From: an uncultured Prevotellaceae bacterium
GTDB lineage: Bacteria > Bacteroidota > Bacteroidia > Bacteroidales > Bacteroidaceae
Length of the DNA: 64,000 bases
Direction of reading: 5' to 3'
NCBI GenBank assembly: GCA_949295905.1
Contig: CASFNA010000007.1
Location: 230,276-294,275 of the forward strand
Each line of letters opens with the position of its first letter. Position 1 is the first letter of the stretch. Made by a program: the position numbers and the translations under genes. Below, in pieces: positions 16,698 to 24,355 of the stretch. Below the pieces are notes generated by a model that ran no database searches, was not told where the DNA came from, and saw only the letters and a list, made by a program, of their open reading frames with translations.

Positions 16698-18015
16698 ACT
16701 TCTTTATTTTGTTGTACAGCGTCTGTCGCGTCACCCCGAGCTTCGCCGCCACCTGCGAGAGGTTGCCCCCGCAGTCGCGGATAGTCTTGCCGATTAGCCT
16801 GCTCTCCATCTCGTCGATGGTCTGCACCTCCTCCAAAGGTTTTTCGCGCAGGGGCGTTTCGCCGCTTATGCCGTCTTCGCCGATTACCGTTCCGTCGCTA
16901 AGTATTACCGCCTTCTCCACCGCGTGTTGCAGTTCGCGTATATTTCCGTACCACGGCAGAGCCTTCATTTTGCGCTCGGCATCGGGCGTAAAGCTCATTT
17001 CGGACTTGTTGTACATCGTGGCGTAGCGGCCGAGGAAGAGCCTCGCCAACGCCGGAATGTCCTCGCTGCGCTCGCGCAGGGGCGGCAGGTGCAGGTGTAT
17101 TGTATTGATGCGGTAGAGCAAGTCCTCGCGGAACTCGCCCCGGACTACCATCTGTTGCAGGTCGCGGTTGGTGGCGCAAACCAGCCTTACGTCAATGGGA
17201 ATGGCCTTCGTGCCGCCCACGCGCACTATGCTGCGCCGTTGCAGGGCCGTCAGGAGCTTGGCCTGGAGGGCGTAGTCGAGGTTTCCTATTTCGTCGAGAA
17301 ACAGCGTTCCGCCGTCGGCCAGCTCGAATTTTCCGGGCTTGTCGGCCTTCGCGTCGGTGAATGCTCCTTTCACATGACCGAACAGTTCGCTCTCAAACAG
17401 CGTGCCGGTTATTGCTCCCATGTCTACGGGTAGCATCTTGGCAGCCACCCGTCGGGACAGTCTGTGTATTTCGTTTGCCAACACTTCCTTGCCCGTACCG
17501 TTCTCGCCGGTAATCAATATGTTGGCGTCGGTGGCCGCCACCTTCTCCACCGTGGCCTTGAGGTCGAGCATACGGGGCGACGCTCCCCACAGCATACGGC
17601 TCTCGCTACGGCCAGCCGCTCCCTTTTGTGGCTGCGCCTTGCGGTAGGCATCGGTCAAAACAGCCCGCAGCTTGGCGTTGTCAAACGGTTTGACTACGAA
17701 GTCTGCCGCCCCCTCTTTCAGTCCCGTGACGGCCAGTTCGATGTCGGCGTAGGCCGTGAAGAGCACCACCTGCGCCTGCGGCCTAAGTTTCTTGATTTGG
17801 CGCAGCCAGTACAGGCCCTCGTTGCCGTTGTTAACGCCGCTCTGGAAGTTCATGTCGAGCAGCACCACGTCGGGCTTGTCGTCGCGCAGGCGAGCGGGAA
17901 TGTTGCCCGGGTTAGCCACGGCCACGATGCGCTCGAACGTGTCTTCGAGCAGCACCTTGACTGCAGTCAGTATGTTGCGGTTGTCGTCCGCTATTAGGAT
18001 AGTTCCTTGTTTCAT
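16687..18015 (-). CDS. NtrC-family sigma-54 dependent response regulator
   Basis: A 442-residue regulator. The receiver domain (1-120) has D10, D11, the phospho-acceptor D54 and K109. The AAA+ domain (about 140-375) has Walker A GENGTGKE (170-177), the sigma-54 contact loop as GAFTDA (217-222, versus the usual GAFTGA), Walker B TLFLDEIG (237-244), and arginines in the RINT and NIRELQ segments. A Fis-type helix-turn-helix is at about 411-440 (LSQVAAKLGVTRQTLYNKI). I chose MKQGTILIADD at complement 18015; upstream in-frame codons lie in the promoter and repeats. A strong promoter ends only about 8 bp before the ATG. Its likely target is the divergent tolC operon, which has a sigma-54 promoter. 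Confidence 0.95.
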   Translation of the reverse strand: MKQGTILIADDNRNILTAVKVLLEDTFERIVAVANPGNIPARLRDDKPDVVLLDMNFQSGVNNGNEGLYWLRQIKKLRPQAQVVLFTAYADIELAVTGLKEGAADFVVKPFDNAKLRAVLTDAYRKAQPQKGAAGRSESRMLWGASPRMLDLKATVEKVAATDANILITGENGTGKEVLANEIHRLSRRVAAKMLPVDMGAITGTLFESELFGHVKGAFTDAKADKPGKFELADGGTLFLDEIGNLDYALQAKLLTALQRRSIVRVGGTKAIPIDVRLVCATNRDLQQMVVRGEFREDLLYRINTIHLHLPPLRERSEDIPALARLFLGRYATMYNKSEMSFTPDAERKMKALPWYGNIRELQHAVEKAVILSDGTVIGEDGISGETPLREKPLEEVQTIDEMESRLIGKTIRDCGGNLSQVAAKLGVTRQTLYNKIKKYGL

Positions 18016-18022
18016 CGTGGTG

Positions 18023-18054
18023 CAAAAGTAGTTTATTACGGCGAAAAACGCAAA
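18023..18054 (-). promoter_or_regulatory. Promoter of the regulator/kinase pair
   Basis: The -7 box is TACTTTTG (complement 18023-18030) and the -33 box TTTG (complement 18051-18054), 20 bp apart. The G of the -7 box is only 8 bp from the ATG at 18015, predicting a leader of at most a few nt. Confidence 0.8.
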
Positions 18055-18079
18055 CAGCGGCCGACTTTTCAGACAAAAA

Positions 18080-18236
18080 AGCCCCTCCCGAACTTCCACG
18101 AAGCCCCACCAAACCTCCCCAAGGGGAGGCTCAGGTTTGCTTTGACGGATAAAATAATATGTTTTTCTGCTGTAAAAGTAATCAGAAGCCTCCCCTTGGG
18201 GAAGTTTGGAGGGGCTTCATGTGAGGTTTGGAGGAG
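18080..18236. repeat. C-hairpin element a
   Basis: Inner arms at 18100-18132 (AACCTCCCCAAGGGGAGGCT) and 18187-18218 are complementary; weaker outer arms extend to 18080 and 18236. It is the first of two such elements flanking R22 array 3 in the kinase-regulator/tolC spacer. Confidence 0.85.
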
Positions 18237-18252
18237 ACACTGTTGTAATCGC

Positions 18253-18345
18253 TTGATTATCAACATCTTACAAACAGCTTTGCAAAAGGCCGTCTTTGAG
18301 GCTCTAAAAGGTGGCCTTTCGCACGCTAAAAGACCGTCTTTTGCA
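18253..18345. repeat. R22 array 3 with TTGATTATCAA flank
   Basis: The motif TTGATTATCAA (18253-18263) is followed by units AAAAGGCCGTCTTT, AAAAGGTGGCCTTT and AAAAGACCGTCTTTT (18283-18341), spacers of 8 bp. Confidence 0.85.
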
Positions 18346-18363
18346 AGGCGATTAACGGCATAT

Positions 18364-18503
18364 AAGCCCCCTCCCAACCTCCCCGAGGGGAGGGATTGGG
18401 TTGCTTTAGTTTATTGATTATTGTGTTTATTTATGGCTCTGCATCCTATCTCCTCCCCTCGGGGAGGTTGGGAGGGGGCTTCCGTTGAGGTTTGGAGGGG
18501 CTC
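18364..18503. repeat. C-hairpin element b
   Basis: Arms AAGCCCCCTCCCAACCTCCC at 18364 and the complement ending at about 18483. The loop reads, in reverse complement, GATGCAGAGCCATAAATAAA, matching the loop of the copies at 23991 and 26739, so this copy is inverted relative to them. Ends 27 bp before the palindromic upstream site of tolC. Confidence 0.85.
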
Positions 18504-18509
18504 TTTCAC

Positions 18510-18548
18510 TGTCCAATTATTTGTCACCGTTGTCTAATTATTAGACAA
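18510..18548 (+). promoter_or_regulatory. Two putative activator sites upstream of tolC
   Basis: TTGTCTAATTATTAGACAA (18530-18548) is a perfect 9+1+9 palindrome. TGTCCAATTATTTGTCA (18510-18526) is a weaker related copy whose centre is 21 bp away, two helical turns. Their centres are roughly 90 and 110 bp before the predicted sigma-54 start, the usual place for NtrC-family enhancer sites. The likely binder is the adjacent regulator. Confidence 0.7.
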
Positions 18549-18603
18549 TACGCCAAGCACGCTTTTACATATAACCTCCTCACGGTCAGCCGTTTACGCT
18601 TTT

Positions 18604-18619
18604 TGGCACGGTTTTGGCA
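18604..18619 (+). promoter_or_regulatory. Sigma-54 promoter of the tolC operon
   Basis: TGGCACG (18604-18610), four bases, then TGGCA (18615-18619). The invariant GG (18605-18606) and GC (18617-18618) are separated by exactly 10 bp, as in known -24/-12 promoters. The predicted start is about 18630, 3 nt before the tolC ATG. Confidence 0.8.
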
Positions 18620-18632
18620 TTTATATTGGCGT

Positions 18633-19961
18633 ATGAAGACGACTATTTCCATAATACTTTTGAGCCTCGCAGCCCCCGTGGCGGCCACGGCGCAGCAGGC
18701 ATGGACGCTCGACCGGTGCGTCAGTTATGCGCTGGAACACTCCACTGAGGTGCGCAGGCAACACATTGAGCAGAGGCAGAAGCGCGTAGACTACCGCACG
18801 GCCCTGCTCGACTTCCTGCCCGGCGTGTCGGCGCAGGTTGGCGGACAGTACAACTGGGGACGCAACATTGACCCGGAGACCAATACATATAATAATGTGA
18901 CGACGTTCAACAACTACTACCAGCTGACGGCTTCCATGCCGCTCTTCGACGGCGGACAGACGTGGAACGCGCTGCGAAAAGCGCGGCTGGCGAAGCGCAC
19001 CTCGGCCACAGCCATCCAGAAGGCACAGGACGACAAGGCTATAGACATTATGCAGAAGTTCGTCGAAGCCGTCTACGCCATTAAGTCAATCAGCCTCATG
19101 CAGGCCAAGCTCAACGACTCGCAGGCGTTGCTCCACAAGACGCGCCGCCTCTACGAGCTGGGCGAGAAGAGCCGCCCCGACGTGGTGCAGATGGAGAGCC
19201 AGGTGGCCGAAGACGACTACAACCTGCTTCACCAGCGCAACACGGCGCGCCTGGCGGTGCTCGCCCTGAAGTCGGCCATGAACTATCCGGCCTCCGAGCA
19301 GCTGCCGCTTGACACGCTCTTCGCCGCCAAGCCCTGCGCCATACCCGGCCACGAGGCCATCGACTACTCGGCCATCGCCGCCAAACCCGACGTCACCATA
19401 GCCGAAGCCGACGCCGAGACGGCGCGCCTCAACTGGAAGATGCAGCGCGCCTCGCTGCTGCCTTCGCTCTATTTGGGCGGCGGCGTATCTACGAGTTACT
19501 ACAAGAACCTTACCAGCGGAATGTCTGCCGACGGCTTCCGGGCGCAGATGCGCAACAATCTTGGCGAGTATGTCTACGTCACCTTGTCAATACCCCTGTT
19601 CTCGCCGAGCTCCTGGCGCAGCGTGAAGCGTGCCAAGGCCGACTACCACTTGGCGCGGCTCGACATTGAAGACGCGCGCCGCAAGCTGGAGGACGACGCC
19701 CGGCAGGCCGTAACCGACTATGAGGGATACGTCCGCGAGCAGCGGCAGATGGAGCGCAAGGCGGCCTCCGACTCACTGGCCTACCGCCTGTCGTACCGCA
19801 AATATGAGGAAGGGATGCTCTCAACATTCGACCTCCACGAGGCGTCACAGACCTATCTTGAGAGCCGCATCACGCTGCTGCAAATGCAGATGATGGCCGC
19901 AATAAAGCAAAGACTTGTAAACTATTACATCAACAACGAACCGTTATGGACATCAAATTAG
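18633..19961 (+). CDS. tolC: TolC-family outer-membrane efflux protein
   Basis: A 442-residue outer-membrane channel subunit of a tripartite exporter. A signal peptide (MKTTISIILLSLAAPVAATA) precedes the mature start QQAWTLDRCVSYAL. Two OEP repeats are visible: one around residues 20-210 and one around 225-440, with long helical stretches and the RNNLGEYVYVTLSIPLFSP segment marking the second barrel strand pair. I chose the ATG at 18633; the frame is open further upstream but that part lies across the sigma-54 promoter. Its stop overlaps the start of the adaptor gene by 16 nt. First gene of the exporter operon. Confidence 0.94.
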   Translation: MKTTISIILLSLAAPVAATAQQAWTLDRCVSYALEHSTEVRRQHIEQRQKRVDYRTALLDFLPGVSAQVGGQYNWGRNIDPETNTYNNVTTFNNYYQLTASMPLFDGGQTWNALRKARLAKRTSATAIQKAQDDKAIDIMQKFVEAVYAIKSISLMQAKLNDSQALLHKTRRLYELGEKSRPDVVQMESQVAEDDYNLLHQRNTARLAVLALKSAMNYPASEQLPLDTLFAAKPCAIPGHEAIDYSAIAAKPDVTIAEADAETARLNWKMQRASLLPSLYLGGGVSTSYYKNLTSGMSADGFRAQMRNNLGEYVYVTLSIPLFSPSSWRSVKRAKADYHLARLDIEDARRKLEDDARQAVTDYEGYVREQRQMERKAASDSLAYRLSYRKYEEGMLSTFDLHEASQTYLESRITLLQMQMMAAIKQRLVNYYINNEPLWTSN

Positions 19962-21199
19962 AACAAAAGAAGTACCGCATACCGAAAAGATACCGCCCAC
20001 TCGTCATCGGCGGCGCGGCTGTAGTGGCCGTATTGGTGTGGCTCACGCTTGGAAACTTCTCGTCAACCCTGCGCGTTGACAGCCGCGGACTTAGCATAGG
20101 CGAGGTCAAGGACGCGCAGTTTGACGACTATGTGAGCGTAGACGGCAGCGTAGTGCCCATCCAGGTGGTGCAGATTTCGCCCGAAGAGGGCGGCGTTGTG
20201 CTTGAAAAGGTGCTCGAAGAGGGCGCGCATGTGAAGAAAGGCGACGTCATAATACGCCTCAACAACTCAAACCTCGACCTGCAAATACTCAACGCCGAGA
20301 GCGAGCTGGCCGAGAAACAGAACATGCTGCGCAGCACGCAGCTGTCCTTGGAGCAGGACAACCTTAATAACCGCAACGAGGCTTTGCAGCTCAAAATGGA
20401 CGTGCAGGCCAAGCGGCGAGCCTTCAACCACCAGGAGGCTCTGTACAAGGAGGAGCTGAACTCGCGCGAAGAGTACCTTAAAGCAAAGGAAGACTACGAG
20501 CTGGCGGTGCAGAAGAACGAGTTAATACAGCAGCGCCTGGCTAAGACCAAGGAACTTAACCGCGCCCAGGTGGCGCAGATGTCGAGCGACCTGGCCTCCA
20601 TGCGCAAGAACGTCGAGCTGGTGCGGGAGCGCAAGGCGAAGCTGGACGTGCGCTCGACCATCGACGGCGAAATCGGCCTGCTCGACGTTGAGCTGGGCCA
20701 GAGCATATCGCCGGGGCAGAAGGTGGGCGTAGTCAACGACCTGAGCGACTACAAGGTGGAGGCGCAGGTTGACGAACATTACATCGACCGCGTGCATACG
20801 GGGCTGCAAGCCACGTTCGAGCAGAACGGCAAGAAGTATCTTTTGCGCGTGCGCAAGGTATTCCCGGAGGTGCGCGAGGGGCGTTTCAAAATAGACTTCG
20901 TGTTCACCGGCGAGCGGCCTAAGAACATACGCACGGGTCAGACGTACTACGTCGACCTGCAATTAGGCGAAGCCAAGAAGGCCATAATCATACCCAAGGG
21001 AACATTCTACAGCGTTACTGGCGGCTCGTGGATATTCGTTCTCGACAAGGAAGGCCGCAAGGCGTACCGCCGCAACATACGCATAGGCCGCCAGAACCCC
21101 CAGTATTACGAGGTGCTTGAAGGCTTGGAACCGGGCGAACGGGTGATAGTCAGCGGCTACGAGGGGTACAAGGACAACGACGTGCTGGTGCTGGAATGA
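19946..21199 (+). CDS. MacA/HlyD-family periplasmic adaptor protein
   Basis: A 417-residue membrane-fusion protein that should join the TolC channel to the FtsX/MacB-type permeases. One N-terminal membrane helix (about 20-40) is followed by a barrel-sandwich half with the VQISPEEGGVVLEKV segment (about 72-86). A long coiled-coil hairpin spans about 100-235 (ESELAEKQNMLRSTQLSLEQ region). The second lipoyl half contains IDGEIGLLDVELGQSISPGQ. A C-terminal beta-barrel and membrane-proximal domain end at RVIVSGYEGYKDND. It overlaps tolC, so it is translated with it. A C-hairpin element begins exactly at its stop codon. Confidence 0.94.
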   Translation: MDIKLEQKKYRIPKRYRPLVIGGAAVVAVLVWLTLGNFSSTLRVDSRGLSIGEVKDAQFDDYVSVDGSVVPIQVVQISPEEGGVVLEKVLEEGAHVKKGDVIIRLNNSNLDLQILNAESELAEKQNMLRSTQLSLEQDNLNNRNEALQLKMDVQAKRRAFNHQEALYKEELNSREEYLKAKEDYELAVQKNELIQQRLAKTKELNRAQVAQMSSDLASMRKNVELVRERKAKLDVRSTIDGEIGLLDVELGQSISPGQKVGVVNDLSDYKVEAQVDEHYIDRVHTGLQATFEQNGKKYLLRVRKVFPEVREGRFKIDFVFTGERPKNIRTGQTYYVDLQLGEAKKAIIIPKGTFYSVTGGSWIFVLDKEGRKAYRRNIRIGRQNPQYYEVLEGLEPGERVIVSGYEGYKDNDVLVLE

Positions 21200-21333
21200 A
21201 GCCCCTCCAAACCTCCCCAAGGGGAGGCTCAAGCTTGATTTGTTGGCTATATGAACATAAATAAAGTTGTCACAATAAGTATACAAATAGCAAGAGTAAT
21301 CCCAACCTCCCCTTGGGGAGGTTGGGTGGGGCT
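21199..21333. repeat. C-hairpin element c
   Basis: Arms at 21199-21231 and 21298-21333 contain CCTCCCCAAGGGGAGG and CCTCCCCTTGGGGAGG. The loop is diverged from other copies. It starts at the stop codon of the adaptor gene. Confidence 0.85.
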
Positions 21334-21334
21334 G

Positions 21335-21458
21335 CAAAAGGCCACCTTTCAGGCTGCAAAAGGCCACCTTTCAGGCTGTAAAAGGCCATCAATTGCAGGC
21401 CAAAAGGCCACCTTTTAGAGACCAAAAGACGGCCTTTTAGAAAGCGATTGATAATCAA
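21335..21458. repeat. R22 array 4 with TTGATAATCAA flank
   Basis: Five units from 21336: AAAAGGCCACCTTT (twice), AAAAGGCCATCAATT, AAAAGGCCACCTTTT and the inverted AAAAGACGGCCTTTT ending near 21439. TTGATAATCAA follows at 21448-21458. The longest array together with the one at 49690. It sits between two C-hairpin elements inside the operon. Confidence 0.88.
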
Positions 21459-21471
21459 TAGGTTAAACAGC

Positions 21472-21588
21472 AGCCCCCTCCCGACCTCCCCGAGGGGAGG
21501 AGAATGGATGCGAAACAATAAGTAAACATTATATATCAATAAACAAAGCTACCAAGTTCCTCCCCTCGGGGAGGTCAGGAGGGGGCTT
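21472..21588. repeat. C-hairpin element d
   Basis: Arms at 21472-21501 and about 21558-21588. The sequence from about 21500 to the ATG at 21605 is nearly identical to 24251-24355 before the second permease, so it belongs to the duplicated module. Confidence 0.87.
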
Positions 21589-21604
21589 CAAAATCGCATA
21601 GAAC

Positions 21605-23962
21605 ATGACCAACTTCAACCTTAAAAGCTACTTCACGTTCCTCTCGCGGAACAAGGCGTACACGGCGGTAAACGTGTTCGGACTGGCCGTCAGCCTGATG
21701 TTCGTCATCATAATAGGCGTGTACACGTGGCAGGAGTACAGCGTTGACCGCCAGCACAGCAAGGCGAAGCGCATCTACAACATAGGGCTCAACATGGACG
21801 AAGGCGCATGGCGCACGGCCAACTGCCACCACGGGGTGCTGCGTTACCTGCGCTCCCACTTCCCGGAAATAGAGCAGACATGCGGCTTTACGGCAGGAGG
21901 ACTGAAGCTGAAGGACAACGGCAACTTCGTAAACCTATACGTACTGGAGGCCGACTCGACGTTTTTCTCCATGTTCGACTACCCCCTTCTGCACGGCGAC
22001 CGCGCCACTTGCCTAGCCCAAAAGGGCAACATCGTGCTGACGGAGAGCTTCGCGCGCCGCTTCTTCGGCACTGACGACGTTGTTGGACGCACCGTGACGA
22101 CCGCCGGGAACCGGCATTTCCGCGTAACGGGAGTGGTCAAGGACTTCAACAACACAATCATCGACAAGGACATCGAGGGCGTAATCGACTTCTCATATAC
22201 AAACAACGCCGCCAACAAAGACGAGTATTTCCCCAACATGGTGAACATAACCGGCGCGGCATCGTTCGTCCAGGTGCGCGAAGGCTGCGACTTCGCGGAC
22301 AAGCAGAAAGACGTTGACGAGTTCTTCCAGACGTTCTGGCCGGGCTACCATCCTATCCTTACGCGCTTAGACAAGCTGTATTTCTCGGGCCTTGACGCAT
22401 TCCTCATGCAGACGGGCAACCTCACTTTGGTTAAGATTTTGTTCGCCGTCGGCGTGGTAATCCTGCTCTTCTCCATAATGAACTACGTCAACCTGACCGT
22501 AGCCCAGAGCGGTTACAGGGCAAGGGAGATGGCTACGCGCCGCCTCTTCGGTTGCCAGAAGGGCGCGGTCGGCGCCAACATGTTCATGGAGTCGTTGGTA
22601 ATGTGCCTGCTGTCGCTCGTCATCGCTGTGGCGTTGGCCTGCGTCTGCGCGCCTTACGCAGGCCGACTATTGGACACGAAGCTCGACCTCGGCGTGCTCG
22701 CCAGCCCGCTTACAGTTGCCATAACGGCTGCATTCATCATCATTGTGAGCATTGCCGCAGGCGCGCTTCCTGCCACAATACTGTCGAGAGTGAAGCCCAT
22801 CGAGGTGGTGCGCGGCACGTTCCGCAAGCAGACCAAGATGCTCTTCTCGCGCGTATTCATAACAGTGCAGAACGTAATCACCATCGCCATGCTGGCCTGC
22901 GCACTCATCATGTCGCTCCAGATGCTGCATCTCGCGAAAGCGCCGCTGGGTTTCAACACCGAGAACATCATCTGCATAGAGTACCCCGACGACTATACCA
23001 GCCGGCATTCGGGCGAGTTTGAGGACCGCCTGCGCGCCCTGCCGTTTGTCAAGGCGGTAGCCCCGTCAATGGGAACGCCGGCCAACGGCGGCAACAACCG
23101 CACCATAACGTTTGAAGGAGAGAAGCGCGAATGGTCGTTCCAGTTCATCAGCGGCACCCATGAAATGATGCGCATATACGGTCTTACGCCGAAAAACGAC
23201 CTGCACGCCAAGGGCGACAGCATAGTCTACCTTAACGACCTGGCCTTGCAGGGACTGCAGATGAAGCCTACTGACACGCACCTTGGCAGCCGCTACGACC
23301 AGATTTGCTTCAACTGCTTCCACCAGGGAGCGCAGTTTGGAGGCGTGCTCAACGACTTCCGTCTACGCAACATACTCGAGGAACGGCACCCTACGCTCGT
23401 GCAAGTATGCAACAAGGTGGAAGAACCTTGGGAGATTTCAATCCTCGTGGAGGGCGACCCTGTGGAGGCTTACGCACAAATCAAGAAGGTGTACAAAGAT
23501 TTGTTCCACGAGGATGTGGACGAAAGCGCGCCGCCGTTCGTTGACAAATGTGTGCAGGGCCACTTCAAGCAGGAGCGGCGCACAACGCAAATCGTGACGC
23601 TCTTCGCCTTCGTCGCCATCGTAATATCGCTGCTCGGGCTTGTCGCAATGTCAACGTACTTCATCCAGCAAAGGGCTAAGGAAATCGCGATACGCAAGGT
23701 GTTCGGCTCTACGGGCAACCAAATCCGCACACGCCTTATACGTTCCTTCCTGCTGTATGTAGGCATAGCGTTCGTCATCGCCGTGCCAATCATCATTCAC
23801 TTCATGGCCGACTGGCTCTCACAATATAGCTACCGCATCACGTGGTGGCCGTACATTATCGTGGCAGGCCTCATCGTCCTGCTAATCAGCTACGCCGCCG
23901 TAGCCGTGCAAAGCTGGATTGCGGCTGGCGAAAACCCGGTGAAGAATATAAAGCAAGAGTAG
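21605..23962 (+). CDS. FtsX/MacB-type ABC transporter permease 1
   Basis: A 785-residue permease of the type-VII (MacB/LolCDE-like) ABC exporter class. Predicted helices: about 20-42, then a periplasmic domain; 276-298, 328-350 and 368-390 (first FtsX domain); 416-438, a second periplasmic domain; 663-686, 715-735 and 749-770 (second FtsX domain). Such a two-domain, eight-helix permease is common in Bacteroidetes. There is no ATP-binding domain; the ATPase at 29673-30335 should serve it. It is a close paralogue of the next gene, with stretches of nucleotide identity at the start, around 22800-22860 and at the end. Substrate unknown; small peptides, antimicrobials or lipoprotein-like cargo are possible from family knowledge. 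Confidence 0.92.
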   Translation: MTNFNLKSYFTFLSRNKAYTAVNVFGLAVSLMFVIIIGVYTWQEYSVDRQHSKAKRIYNIGLNMDEGAWRTANCHHGVLRYLRSHFPEIEQTCGFTAGGLKLKDNGNFVNLYVLEADSTFFSMFDYPLLHGDRATCLAQKGNIVLTESFARRFFGTDDVVGRTVTTAGNRHFRVTGVVKDFNNTIIDKDIEGVIDFSYTNNAANKDEYFPNMVNITGAASFVQVREGCDFADKQKDVDEFFQTFWPGYHPILTRLDKLYFSGLDAFLMQTGNLTLVKILFAVGVVILLFSIMNYVNLTVAQSGYRAREMATRRLFGCQKGAVGANMFMESLVMCLLSLVIAVALACVCAPYAGRLLDTKLDLGVLASPLTVAITAAFIIIVSIAAGALPATILSRVKPIEVVRGTFRKQTKMLFSRVFITVQNVITIAMLACALIMSLQMLHLAKAPLGFNTENIICIEYPDDYTSRHSGEFEDRLRALPFVKAVAPSMGTPANGGNNRTITFEGEKREWSFQFISGTHEMMRIYGLTPKNDLHAKGDSIVYLNDLALQGLQMKPTDTHLGSRYDQICFNCFHQGAQFGGVLNDFRLRNILEERHPTLVQVCNKVEEPWEISILVEGDPVEAYAQIKKVYKDLFHEDVDESAPPFVDKCVQGHFKQERRTTQIVTLFAFVAIVISLLGLVAMSTYFIQQRAKEIAIRKVFGSTGNQIRTRLIRSFLLYVGIAFVIAVPIIIHFMADWLSQYSYRITWWPYIIVAGLIVLLISYAAVAVQSWIAAGENPVKNIKQE

Positions 23963-23968
23963 GGAAAC

Positions 23969-24107
23969 AGCCCCCTCCCGACCTCAACGGAAGCCCCCTC
24001 CCGACCTCCCCGAGGGGAGGAGACAAGATGCAAAACCATAAATAAACATGATAGTTAATAAACAAAAGCAACCCAATTCCTCCCCTCGGGGAGGTTAGGA
24101 GGGGGCT
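23969..24107. repeat. C-hairpin element e
   Basis: An outer partial arm (23969-23990) followed by complete arms at 23991-24021 and about 24077-24107. The loop GATGCAAAACCATAAATAAA is shared with other copies. Begins 7 bp after the permease 1 stop. Confidence 0.87.
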
Positions 24108-24118
24108 CATATGCCGTT

Positions 24119-24195
24119 TATCGCATTGCAAAAGGTGGCCTTTCAGGCTGCAAAAGGCCACCTTTTAGAAGCCAAAAGACGGCCTTTTAGAACGC
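24119..24195. repeat. R22 array 5
   Basis: Three units: AAAAGGTGGCCTTT, AAAAGGCCACCTTTT and AAAAGACGGCCTTTT, spacers 7-8 bp. The first two are inverted copies of each other and can pair. Equivalent to array 6 after permease 2. Confidence 0.88.
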
Positions 24196-24222
24196 GATTG
24201 TTATTCTAGAGGTTTAACAGCT

Positions 24223-24340
24223 GCCCCCTCCCACCCTCCCCGAGGGGAGGAGAATGGATGCGGAACAATAAGTAAACATTATATATCAATAAACACAAGC
24301 TACCAAATTCCTCCCCTCGGGGAGGTCAGGAGGGGGCTTC
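24223..24340. repeat. C-hairpin element f
   Basis: Near-identical to element d (21472-21588), including the loop with AAGTAAACATTATATATCAA. Ends 15 bp before the permease 2 ATG. Confidence 0.87.
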
Positions 24341-24355
24341 AAAATCACATAGAAC

